Shown one piece after another: positions 20,340 through 29,235 of a stretch of 64,000 nt of DNA. Position 1 is the first letter of the stretch. Each line of letters opens with the position of its first letter. The position numbers were made by a program, and so were the translations under genes. Location: the NCBI GenBank assembly GCA_963575745.1, contig CAUYUJ010001293.1, positions 1 to 64,000 of the forward strand, written 5' to 3'. The DNA comes from Prorocentrum cordatum. Its lineage: Eukaryota; Sar; Dinophyceae; Prorocentrales; Prorocentraceae. Under the pieces are notes generated by a model. That model made no database searches. It was given only the letters and a program-made list of their open reading frames with translations, and was not told where the DNA came from.

Positions 20340-21695
20340 CAGAGTAGGAGGAGGAGGAGGAGGAGGAGGAGGAGGAGGAGGAGGAGACGGAGGAGGAGGA
20401 GGAAGAGGAGGAGGAGGAGGAGGAGGAGGTGGAGGAGGGAGAGGAGGACAACGGAGAGGAAGAGGAGGATGAGGAGGAGGAGGGTGGAGAGGAGGGAGAG
20501 GAGGAGGAGCAGGAGAAGGAGGACGTCGAGGAAGGGGAGAGGGAGGAGGAGCAGGAGGAGGATGAAGATGGTGATGCTGATGATGGGAATGGTCCAAATG
20601 ATGATCATTGTAATGATGCCGATGTCGATGATGTCGATGATGGTGATTGACGACGTTAGGTGCGGATGATTATAAGGTTGACCATGGTTTTGATGGTGAC
20701 GATGACGACGGCGGTGATGATGATGATGGTCATCATGATGTTGCTGATAATGATGATGGTGCTGATGAAGATTGTACGGGTGATAATGATGGTCATGATG
20801 GTGACAGTGACGATGTTGATTGGCACTGGTGATGGTGAGGGTGATGGTTACGGCCATGGCAAAACATGACGATGCTAATGATGATGTTGATGATGCTGAC
20901 GTTGATAATGTTGGAGATGCTGATGCTGACGATTACGATGATGAAGATGATGATGGCGATGATGATAGTGGAGGTGGTGATGATGATAGCCAGTACGATG
21001 GTGTTCATGATGATGAAGGTGGTGGTGATGTTGAGGATCGTGATGGTGGTGATGATGCTAATACTGATGATTGTGATTATGGTGTTGACGATGCCGACGA
21101 TGCTTGAAGATGGTGATGCTGACGACGATGATGCTGATGTTCCTGATGCTAGAGATGAAGATGGTATGAATGATGGTGATGGTCATGATGGTGATAGTGA
21201 TGATGGTGATTGCCGATGGCCGATGGTGATGGTGATGGTGATGGTGAAACGACGATGATGTTGATGATGATGTTGATGATGATATTGGTAATGTTGATGC
21301 TGATGATGATGCGATGACGACGACGATGATCATGATGATGCGAGTGGAGGTAGTGATGATCATGACGATATTGAGGTTGTTGATGATGATGTGGATGCTG
21401 GTGGTGGCGATGCTGCTGATACCGATGACGACGATGCTAATAATGGTGAGGATGGCCACAATGCTTGATGATGATTATGATGATGACGATGATGTTGATG
21501 ACGATCATGATGGTGATGTTGCTGATACTGTGGTTGATGATGGCGACGATGATAATGGTGACTTTGGTAAAGATGGTGATGATGCTGACGACGACGATGA
21601 TGATATTGATGCTGATGATAATGATGATAATGATGCTGATGCTGCTGCTGATATCAGTTCTCATGATGCTGCTGATGATGATTGTGATGTTGCTA

Positions 21696-21755
<60 letters not shown>

Positions 21756-21867
21756 CTGATGATGATGATGATGATGCTGATGCTTATGCTGATGCTGATG
21801 CTGATGCTGATGCTGATGCTGATGCTGATGCTGGTGATGGTGATGGTGATGGTGATGGTGATGATGC

Positions 21868-21914
<47 letters not shown>

Positions 21915-21999
21915 GTGATGGTGATGGTGATGACGATGCTGATGGTGATGGTGATGGTTATGGTGATGGTGATTATGATGGTGATGGCAATGGCGTTGG

Positions 22000-22030
<31 letters not shown>

Positions 22031-22035
22031 GGGGA
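20340..22035. repeat. (GGA)n then 1.5-kb (GAT)n array
   Basis: GGA array 20348-20570 passes into GATGAT/GATGCT/GATGGT repeats to 22030. The plus strand reads as Asp-rich, Met-rich or stop-containing frames, and the minus strand as His- or Ile-rich frames up to 326 codons. These are translations of the repeat, not genes. Confidence 0.95.
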
Positions 22036-22124
22036 GGACCAGTAGGGAGGAAGAGGGGGAGGAAAAGGAGGAAACGGAGGAGGAGGAGGAGGAGGAGGAG
22101 GAGAGGAGGAACACCCGCAGCCGC

Positions 22125-22257
22125 AGCCGCAGCCGGCGCGCTTCCGCAGGTGTGCATGGCCCACGCCTGGCGGCAGCGCTGCGCGGCGCGTGCGGCGGCG
22201 CTCGAGGCGGCGGCCGCGCAGCTGCTGCCGCCGCGGCCCCCGGACGGGCCGCGCTGA
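22125..22257 (+). other. GC-rich exon-like island
   Basis: Between GGA arrays and element A6. One plus frame reads VCMAHAWRQRCAARAAALEA and on to a TGA at 22255-22257. The sequence CCGCAG precedes GTGTGC, so an AG acceptor just 5' is possible. High GC makes open frames cheap, so this is only a candidate terminal exon. No homologue is recognised. Confidence 0.25.
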
Positions 22258-22382
22258 GCGGCGCCCGCGCGGGCGGCGCCGAGCGGCGCCCGGGCGCCGG
22301 GCGGGGCCGCCCGCGGTCCGCCTCGAAGGGCGGCCCCCGCAGCAGCCCAGCGGGGGCGGCCGAGAGGGGGGGGTGGCGACTA

Positions 22383-22532
22383 AGTGGGGCCCGTCCCTCT
22401 ACAGGAGGAGCATTCAAAACATAGTTTGGGGACGATGTTTGATCAATTTTTGACTACTTGGGAGTATAATTGTTTGACTACTATTTCTGATTTGTCGTTC
22501 AAGATCCCCCTGTAGGGGGACACGCCCGACCT
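22383..22532. mobile_element. Family A TIR element, copy A6
   Basis: Left AGTGGGGCCCGTCCCTCTAC, right GTAGGGGGACACGCCCGACC. Core AGTTTGGGGACGATGTTTG. CTAAG stands at both ends (22380-22384 region and 22531-22535), a candidate 5-bp TSD that would also supply GT and AG at the borders. 150 bp. Confidence 0.88.
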
Positions 22533-22584
22533 AAGACCAGAGGGGGTGGATATCATTCAAGCAGTGGCGAAGCGTCCTGGCTCG

Positions 22585-22761
22585 CCTATAGTCCGACCAA
22601 ACAATGTTCTAAGAACCTTTTGTGGTTTCCACGAAATGTTCTTAGAACATTTCTGGCGGAGTCTGTCTTGTTTTAACGCATCGGGCTTATGGTCTAAGAA
22701 CATTGTTTTTGTTCTTAGAACATTTTTGGGTTCTAAGAACTTTTCGTGGTATGACCATAGG
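22585..22761. mobile_element. Family L TIR element, copy L2
   Basis: CCTATAGTCCGACCA with AATGTTCTAAGAAC at the left and GTTCTAAGAAC with TGGTATGACCATAGG at the right form TIRs of about 32 bp with mismatches. Four copies of TTCTTAGAAC/TTCTAAGAAC occur, two as AATGTTCTTAGAACATT. A diverged copy is at 5290-5460. Confidence 0.8.
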
Positions 22762-22969
22762 AATGCCGGGACGGTCGGTCCCTGCTCAAGTCAGAGGAAG
22801 ACCGGGTGCCCATGCCGCCACCCCCTCGGACGAGGAGGAGGAGGAGGAGGAGGAGGTGGGCGCGGAGCGCGGCCGGCGGAGCGGGCCGCAGCCCGAGGGG
22901 CGCAGTGCCGTTTGGCCGTGGTCGGCCGGCTCTCCCCGCCACCCCTGCAGAGGAGGGGCGTCGGCTTGA

Positions 22970-23367
22970 GATAAGGCGGGCATGTTGCTCTGCAGGGGGG
23001 ATGGTCAAAGCATGATGGACCCACGAACCCGGAAAACGGGATATAGAACCGCATGCATGGAAACGCATGATGGATGGGAGACGAAAGAGTGGCCCGCACC
23101 CTGTGATTTATCGATCGGGATTTCAAAAACAAGCGTTTCGCCTGAGGCATCCTCGAATTTGAATCCGCCGGCCCACCTTGACCTCGATATTTGTAAGGGA
23201 AAGAATCCGCCGGCCCACCTCAGTTGAGGCACCGGGGACAGGTTGGGTCCCGGACTACCAAAAAATAGTGTGGGGGGACGATGTTTCACTATGTCCTATT
23301 TTTGTTCGCACATTTTTGATGCATGTGCTTCGCCCCAAATCCGCGTGCAGGAGGACGTGCCCGACCT
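22970..23367. mobile_element. Family A copy A7 split by an inner element
   Basis: A left TIR-like end (AAGGCGGGCATGTTGCTCTG) and a right TIR (GGAGGACGTGCCCGACCT) with core AGTGTGGGGGGACGATGTTT bracket about 240 bp of other sequence (23012-23255). The inner piece starts ATGGACCCACGAACCCGG and ends CCGGGGACAGGTTGGGTCCC, an imperfect TIR pair. The same inner blocks sit inside element C3. Confidence 0.7.
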
Positions 23368-23477
23368 GAGACTGGCTGGACGTAAGAGTGACCTTTCGCT
23401 GGAGTGACCTTTGGTGCGGGGCCCAGGTCGGGCAGGAGGCACCAAGGGGTGATCCCAATTGGGGGTGAAGCAAGGAT

Positions 23478-23613
23478 CAGGAGGAAAAGGAACACACAGA
23501 CACAATTAATCATCGATTCCCTCGCAAATATTGGGAAATATGGGAAGTGGTAGGAAAATATGGGGAACATTTTTATTTGTGTGTATTTATTTGTGTGTCC
23601 TGGGGCCCCTTCA
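23478..23613. mobile_element. Family C element, copy C1
   Basis: Starts CAGGAGGAAAAGGAACACAC and ends TTATTTGTGTGTCCTGGGGC then CCCTTCA. The interior is ATATGGGAA-rich. Subterminal ACACACA and TGTGTGT pair. No clear TSD. Confidence 0.8.
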
Positions 23614-23758
23614 TAAAGGGCCCCTTTGGGGCCCTTCTCTTCACGCCCCTCATCCGGGCCACCCACCGTTGCCACCCGCCCGACCAAGAAAGCCCCCCGC
23701 TCGCCGACTGCGACGCGGCAGCGGCGGCCTGCGCGCCCAGGCCCGGCCACCCTGCGTG

Positions 23759-23919
23759 TCAGGAGGAAAAGAAACACACAGACACAATGAATCCTCGATT
23801 CCACAGAAGATGTAGGACAATATGGGAAGTGGGGGGAAGACAAAACCCAGAAAATATTGAAACATATGGAGAATATTGTTATTTGTGTGTATTTATTTGT
23901 GTGTCCTGGGGCCCCTTCA
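23759..23919. mobile_element. Family C element, copy C2, with 5-bp TSD
   Basis: TCAGGAGGAAAAGAAACACA to TGGGGCCCCTTCA. GCGTG flanks both ends (23754-23758, 23920-23924). The element interrupts a GC-rich, coding-like island (PLADCDAAAAACAPRPGHPA before it). Its edges offer GTGTCAGG at the 5' side and CCCCTTCAG at the 3' side. Confidence 0.85.
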
Positions 23920-23979
23920 GCGTGCCCCGCTGCCCCGCGCACCGGAAGTCAGGCTTGCGTGGAGCAGAGGGCGCCGAGG

Positions 23980-24125
23980 GCTCGACCTGGACGGTGCTTC
24001 GGCGGTTTCGTGGGCCGGTTTCGTGCTGGTTCCGTTCTGCGGCAGGGGAGGGGCGAAGACGACCCGAGGGGGGGGGGCAGAAGCGAGGCGACAACGAAGC
24101 ACACCGTTTGGGTCGAGCCCTGAAG
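23980..24125. mobile_element. Family F-like TIR element, diverged
   Basis: GGGCTCGACCTGGACGGTGC at the left and GGGTCGAGCCCTGAAGGGCC at the right form the terminal pair. GGCGGTTTCGTGGGCCGGTT is shared with 38880-39025 and 15640. It adjoins element B1. Confidence 0.6.
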
Positions 24126-24130
24126 GGCCC

Positions 24131-24257
24131 TGGCATTCGCTCGGACGTGTGCATGTGTCCTTCGGCGAGGACAATCGAGGAGCATCCTTGATCATTTGGC
24201 GAAAAAGCCACGCACGGAGCCGACAAAGAACACAGGGAATAGACGTCCGAGCGATGG
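24131..24257. mobile_element. Family B TIR element, copy B1
   Basis: TIRs ATTCGCTCGGACGT and ACGTCCGAGCGATGG. Interior ATCGAGGAGCATCCTTGATC (itself near-palindromic) and GGCGAAAAA are conserved in B2-B4. About 127 bp. Confidence 0.85.
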
Positions 24258-24284
24258 CCAGGGGCGCCTCGCTAAGCAGCAGAA

Positions 24285-24450
24285 GGTACCGATGCCGCTC
24301 CTCGTCCTGGTGGGCACCGCCGATGCGGGTGGCCTTCTCTCACCTGCGTCTCTCTGGGCCTCCCGGGGGCGGGGGCCTCGTAGCCATGGCGGGGATTTCG
24401 TCGAGCACTGGGTCAGAACAGACCCCATGAGACGCCCGGAGAGTACCCAT
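24285..24450. mobile_element. Family M TIR element, copy M3
   Basis: GGTACCGATGCCGC at the left and an inverted GTACCCATCGGTCGTT at the right; interior TCTGGGCCTCCCGGGGGCGG and GGGTCAGAACAGACCCC are shared with M1. Confidence 0.6.
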
Positions 24451-24544
24451 CGGTCGTTGAAAGTAACCAGGTCAGAGTGAGGGGGCTGAACGGTCACTCA
24501 TTGTCCCTGTGTGCGTGGTCGAAGTGGGCATCCGTGGTGAGGAG

Positions 24545-24688
24545 TATGCTTGTTGCGTTGTTGTTGATGTTGTTGATGTTGTTGTTGACGTTGTTGACGT
24601 TGTTGACGTTGTTGTTTTTGTTTTTGTTGTGGTTGTTGTTGTTGTTGTTGGTGTTGTTGTTGTCGTTGTCGTTGTCGTTGTTGTTGTT

Positions 24689-24765
<77 letters not shown>

Positions 24766-24768
24766 GAC

Positions 24769-24835
<67 letters not shown>

Positions 24836-24960
24836 ATTGGTGTTGTTGTTGGTGGTGTTGGTGTTGGTGTTGTTGTTGCTGCTGCTGTTGTTGTTGATGT
24901 TGTTCTTAGTGTTATTGCTATTGTTGATGATTTTTAGTTGCTAATCAATTGTTGTTGTTG
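24545..24960. repeat. (GTT)n microsatellite with GTC and GAC variants
   Basis: About 130 TTG/GTT units. It generates poly-Val and poly-Leu frames on the plus strand. The T-rich strand composition contrasts with the neighbouring GC-rich DNA. Confidence 0.96.
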
Positions 24961-25079
24961 GACCCCTCCCAGGCGCTTTGGCGCTTTCGCCTCGGAGCTG
25001 GCTTCATTTTCATTGAAAACGAGGCTCACGCTCGAGCGGATTGGGGGGGGGCGCCAAAACCGGCGGGCTTGGTAGCTGT

Positions 25080-25510
25080 TTGCACAGCACAATAGTTTGT
25101 CAGTCGCAGTTTTGGTAGCAGACCGATCTCAGACGTCTCGATAATGCAGACTAGCGCTCGTGATCGTTTCCATTCGAACAGTCTGCTTCCCAGCTCCGCA
25201 GCTTGCCTACAGCTCGAATTAAATAGTGTAAACGAACACCGCCTATCTAAAATTGGAAGAGCGTGCATAGTTTTTTAGTCGCAGGTCTGATAGCAAACCG
25301 ATCGGAGCCGTCTAAATGCTTTAGGCAAGCGCTCCTCAGCATTTTCTGTCGATTGGTGTATATCTGAGCTCCGCAGCTAGCTTACAGCTCGAATTGAGTA
25401 CAGGAAACAAAGATCATCTCTCACAGAAAAATGCAGAGTGCGAGTAGGTTTTCAGTTGTAGCTCTGGTAGTAGACCAATCTCAGGCGACTCGATACTGCA
25501 CGCGACTGCA
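25080..25510. repeat. ~182-bp tandem repeat, about 2.4 units
   Basis: GTCGCAGTTTTGGTAGCAGA (25093), GTCGCAGGTCTGATAGCAAA (about 25278) and GTTGTAGCTCTGGTAGTAGA (about 25456) begin successive units. CAGCTCCGCAGCT.GC.TACAGCTCGAATT recurs in the same relative place. Units are 75-85% alike by eye. Confidence 0.8.
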
Positions 25511-26080
25511 ACAACGCTCCCGCTCGAGACTTCCTCCTTTTTACCCAGGGCCTGTGCTTTTGCTCGCCACCGAAAGCCGCCGTCCCAACAAAACCAGCGC
25601 TCCCGCCCGAGACTTCCTCCTGTTTTTCCTTGGACTGGCGCGCTACTCTTCTTGTCATCGGCGCCGCCCCCAGCAACAACAACGCTCCCGCTCGAGAGTT
25701 CCTCCCTTTTTTACTCAGGGCCGGTGCTCCTCCTCGCCGGCGAAAGCCGCCGTCACAACAAAACCAGCGCTACCGCTCGAGACTTCCTCCCGTTTTTGCT
25801 TGGACTGGCGCCCTACTCTTTTTTGAATTGGCGCCGCTTCCAGCAAGAAGAACGCTTCCGCTCGAGGCTTCCTCCCTTTTTCCTCAGGACGGTGCTGTTC
25901 CTCGCCGCCGACAGCCCCGCGACAAAACCACGGCTCCCGCTCGAGGCTCCCTCCCTTCTTACTCAAGCGGTGTTCCTCCTCGCCGCCGACAACCGCCGTC
26001 CCAATCAAACCAGTGTTGCCGCTCGAGACTTCGTGTTGTTTTACGCTGGACTAGCGCCTTGCTCTCTTCAGCATTGGCGC
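25511..26080. repeat. ~83-bp two-type tandem repeat (A-B-A-B-A-A-B)
   Basis: CGCTCGAGACTTCCTCC-like junctions stand at 25521, 25604, 25689, 25774, 25859, 25938 and 26020, spaced 79-85 bp. Between junctions two modules alternate. One holds TCGCC..CGAAAGCCGCCGTC and ACAAAACCAG; the other holds TTGGACTGGCGC and TTGGCGCCGC. All three frames stay largely open but units are not multiples of three, so a repetitive protein is unlikely. Confidence 0.85.
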
Positions 26081-26200
26081 CGCTCCCATGCAGCTCGATG
26101 GGTGTGTCGTGCAGCTTCTCGATCCCATCGTGCAAGTACTCGGTGTAGCGTCCCACCGACATGGCAGCGTCGGCGAAGTGGGCCATCAGAAACCAAGCAG
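26081..26200 (-). other. Coding-like segment, possible exon (unknown protein)
   Basis: The minus strand reads SAWFLMAHFADAAMSVGRY and continues EYLHDGIEKLHDTPIELHGS, with G/C-ending codons typical of dinoflagellate genes. It abuts the last unit of the tandem array, which may then be intronic. No domain is recognised, and upstream and downstream exons were not found. It could also be a relic of a transposed gene piece. Confidence 0.35.
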
Positions 26201-26425
26201 AACTTGATTGAGAGTGAAGGGGATGGTCGATTTCGGGGAAATCAACGTACTCAATAATATCCGCTTCGGACTACTCTGAGCCGAGAAGGACGGATCCGCC
26301 CCCTCTTTTTCCACCTCCTTTGGAGAATGGTGATCGGAACTGTTTGTCCTTGTTGGAGGTATTACATGTCATCCACTGACAGTAATGACCCCTTGCTTGT
26401 ATTCTGCCTGCGACCTTTACCTCTA

Positions 26426-26581
26426 CAGTCGGGGCCCTGAAGAAGGAACCCTTTTCGAGGGGTGGGGCTCCGCGTCCCTTAAGTGTTTCACAGCTTGCCT
26501 CAGGTTTTCCTTAGGTTTCCGCTTGAGGAAAATAGGGGCCTCGTTCCTTATTTAGGGTTCCTTAGGTCAACGCCTCGACTG
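26426..26581. mobile_element. Family D hAT-like TIR element, copy D1, with 8-bp TSD
   Basis: TIRs CAGTCGGGGCCCTGAA and CAACGCCTCGACTG. TACCTCTA occurs directly at both ends (26418-26425, 26582-26589). An 8-bp duplication with CAG-starting TIRs is the hallmark of hAT transposons; 156 bp means non-autonomous. The interior CACAGCTTGCCTCAGG and CCTTATTTAGGGTTCCTTAG recur in D2, D4 and D5. Confidence 0.85.
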
Positions 26582-26722
26582 TACCTCTACCTTTACCCCT
26601 TAGAAGGAGATCAGGGGGAGCGCCCGCTCACGCCTTACCTCGGCTGCCGAACCACCGGGCGGCCACGCCCAGGGCGAAGATGGCCCCGACAAGGAGAAGG
26701 GCGGACACGCCCCGGGAGGCCC
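26531..26722. repeat. Segmental duplication, copy 1 (partner 29003-29194)
   Basis: The right part of D1 plus about 140 bases downstream (TTACCCCTTAGAAGGAGATC, CGAACCACCGGGCGGCCACG, GAAGGGCGGACACGCCCCGG) is repeated at 29003-29194 with only a handful of differences. Confidence 0.9.
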
Positions 26723-26778
26723 AGGAGACCGACGAGACACAAACGGTTCCTGCAAAGACGCTGCGTCCAAGCCAAGAG

Positions 26779-27845
26779 TCAGGAGGAAAAGAAACACACA
26801 GACACAATTAACCCTCGATTTCCCAGAAAATATGGGAAACTATGGGAAGTGGGCGGGAAGACAGAAACCCAGAACATATTGGAAAACATGATGGACCCAC
26901 GAACCCGGAAAGGAATATAGAACCGCATGCATGGAAACGTTTTCACGACACCGTATTGGGCGACGGGCACTTCCACGAGACACCCCGCGAAGCATTCCAC
27001 GAGACACGGGCGACCGTTTTCAACGTTTTTCTGGAAACATTCCACGAGACACCCCGCGAAACAATCCACGAGACACCCCACGAAACATTCCACGACGACA
27101 GGCAGCCACTCAACCAAGGCGGTGTGGTCGTGCTGGGGAGTGGACGTGCTGGGGTGTGGTCGTGCTGGGGGGTGGTCGTGCTGGGGGGTGGTCGTGCTGG
27201 GGGGTAGTCGTGCTGGGGGGTGGTCGTGCTGGGGCGTGGTCGTGCTGGGGCGTGGTCGTGCTGGGGCGTGGTCGTGCTGGGGTGTGGTCGTGCTGTGGTG
27301 AGGTCGTGCTGGGGTGTGGTCGTGCTGGGTGATGGTCTTGCTGGGGTGGGGTCGTGCTGGGGTGTGGTCGTGCTGGGGTTTGGTCGTGCTGGGGTGGGTC
27401 GTGCTGGGGTGTGGTCGTGCTGGGGTGTGGTCGTGCTGGGGTGTGGTCGTGCTGGGGTTCGTGCACCTGGAGAAGGCAAATCTCTGGGGCGCCCAGATCC
27501 CTCAAGTTCTGCAAGCGTTTCGCTCGAGACATCCTCGGCAAACTCTGCGGAGCAAGCGTTTCGCTCGAGACATCCTCAACACACGAAAAAGTGGCCCGCA
27601 CCCTGTGATTTATCGATCGGGATTTCAAAAACAAGCGTTTCGCCTGAGACATCCTCAAATTTTAATCCGCCGGCCTCCTTCGACCTCGATATTTATCAAG
27701 GAAAGAATCCGCCGGCCTCCTTCAAGTTGGGCACGGGGGGATATGTTTACATACTAAAAGAGAACCCTGGGCCTACGCCCTTTCCGGGAATATGGGGATT
27801 ATTTTTATTTGTGTGTATTTATTTGTGTGTCCCAGGGCCCCTTCA
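26779..27845. mobile_element. Family C copy C3, expanded by nested insertions, with 19-bp flanking duplication
   Basis: The left half of a C element (TCAGGAGGAAAAGAAACACA, ATATGGGAAGTGGG) breaks at about 26888 and its right half resumes at about 27785 (GGAATATGGGGATTATTTTT to CCCCTTCA). GCTGCGTCCAAGCCAAGAG at 26760-26778 recurs at 27846-27864 with one mismatch. The insert holds the ATGGACCCACGAACCCGG segment, CACGAGACACCCCGCGAA repeats, a 15-bp minisatellite and a copy of the 23090-23240 block. Confidence 0.8.
27122..27463. repeat. 15-bp GTGGTCGTGCTGGGG minisatellite, about 22 units
   Basis: Units differ mostly in the G run and one A/T. The unit is a multiple of three, so all plus frames stay open (VVLGCGRAGVWSC pattern); this does not indicate a gene. 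Located inside C3. Confidence 0.97.
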
Positions 27846-27871
27846 GCTACGTCCAAGCCAAGAGGTGGACC

Positions 27872-28560
27872 TAGAGGAGTCCCCCGACAGCGACATGGAC
27901 AGCGGTTGCGGCCCTGCGGGGAAGCGCTCAGGCATTGTCAGAGCTTCTGCTTAAGCAGCCGGTTGCCACAAGGTCCGCGGAGTCCCAGGAGGGCCCGGCC
28001 TTTCGTTGCGACTGGGCACCTTCGCTACTTGCCGCACGCACAGGAAGATCAAGCTCGGCAGCGGGCAAGGATAAGTCAAAGCTTGATACGCCTTCTGACC
28101 TCGCAGCGATGGAGAATCTAAAGGAGACCAAAGACCTGCTTCCAAAAGGGGAGTCCAAAAAGAAGACTGGCCAGGACACTGGCGGCCTGCCTGAAATCCT
28201 ACCAGTCGGCAAGCAGCCACAGCCCAAGCTGGAAGGTCTCCAAGTGCATACCATTGGCCATCACCAAAGAAAAGGTCAATGCTGATCAGTGCCGCACAGG
28301 CCAAAAATCAGGGCGGACCACCGGCTGAAGCACCTGATGAGTCGTCTGCCGCGGCTTCGTCATTTGCTGGGCCATCTACCGCACTACTCAATCCAAGGTC
28401 AAAGGCTGCGCCTTCAAAGCAGGATGGTACCGACATCCCAGTTGGGGCGGACACGCCCGCGGAAACGCCTAGCCCAGAAGGGGCGGACACGCCCGACAAG
28501 GTGCAGGCTCCTGACCCAGGTGCAATGCCGATGCAGGCCGCCGCCGAAGCCTCCTTAAGG
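27872..28560 (+). pseudogene. Split coding-like stretch, unknown Ser/Lys/Pro-rich protein
   Basis: Frame 1 (about 27875-28255) reads ALRGSAQALSELLLKQPVAT, then SSSAAGKDKSKLDTPSDLAA and KETKDLLPKGESKKKTGQ, ending TGA at 28283-28285. Frame 2 (about 28196-28560) reads SPKKRSMLISAAQAKNQGGP, then EAPDESSAAASSFAGP and PVGADTPAETPSPEGADTPD. The change of frame near 28255 implies an indel or splice. The charged, low-complexity style suggests a disordered region. No family is recognised. It begins just after element C3, whose insertion may have split it. Confidence 0.35.
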
Positions 28561-28879
28561 GGCGGACGGAACCCAAGCTATTTTCAGCGCCTTCCTCTTT
28601 CATGTGTCTACCTATTTCTTCCGACTGATGGGTGGCAGCACGGGTGTCTTTTTGATTCTCCATCTCGGCTCGGACGAACCGAGCGGGGGAAGGGGGAGGG
28701 TTCACGCAATGTGTTGAACGCGGTTGGTGTCGGCCCCGGCGACGGGCGCCCCCAAAGAAACATCGGCGCTTCTGGCGCCAGGAGGCGCTGGGAAACCAGC
28801 TGCGTGAGGTGATTCGCGGAGCCCCCAGTCGCCGCACCCCCATCGTCGGTCGGCCCGAGCCGCGAGGGGGGGGGCGTAT

Positions 28880-29054
28880 AATCGGGGCCCCGAAGAAGGA
28901 ACCCTGTTCGTTGGGGAGGGGCCCCGTGCTCCGTAAATGTTTCGCAGCTTGCCCTGGATTTCCCGTAGGTTTTCGATGCGGCATCGACGTTCAACTTGTG
29001 AAAAGTAGGGGCCTCGCTCCCTATTTAGGGTTCCTTAGGTCAACGCCTCGACTG
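28880..29054. mobile_element. Family D element, copy D2, and adjoining duplicate segment
   Basis: ATCGGGGCCCCGAAGAAGGA through CAACGCCTCGACTG. Ends are diverged (TAATCGGG, GACTGAACC). From 29003 onwards it is the second copy of the 26531-26722 segment, extending to 29194. Confidence 0.75.
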
Positions 29055-29190
29055 AACCTCTACCTTTACCCCTTAGAAGGAGATCAGGGGGAGCGCCCGC
29101 TCACGCCTTGCCTCGGCTGCCGAACCACCGGGCGGCCACGCCCAGGGCGAAGATGGCCCCGACGAGGAGAAGGGCGGACACGCCCCGGGA

Positions 29191-29235
29191 GGCCTCGTTC
29201 CCTATTTAGGGTTCTTTGGGTCAACGCCTCGACTG
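29191..29235. mobile_element. Family D right-end fragment, copy D3
   Basis: GCCTCGTTCCCTATTTAGGG then CAACGCCTCGACTG. Only the last 45 bp are present, directly at the end of the segmental duplication. Confidence 0.75.

Noticed and set aside
20820-22424. Asp-, Met-, His- and Ile-rich frames of up to 326 codons
   Set aside because: (GAT)n repeat translations.
24366-24380. CTCGTAGCCATGG resembling the start of the spliced leader
   Set aside because: Only about nine bases match, inside family M3.
25431-26257. Repetitive protein encoded by the ~83-bp array
   Set aside because: Units of 79-85 bp are not multiples of three, so successive units fall in different frames.
27110-27658. Repeating PARPHPSTTTPQHD-type and VVLGCGRAG-type proteins
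   Set aside because: The 15-bp minisatellite is a multiple of three, so frames stay open on both strands without selection.
28461-28500. GCGGACACGCCCG words resembling the family A right TIR
   Set aside because: Only 12-14 bases match, twice, in frame within a coding-like stretch, and no left TIR is present.
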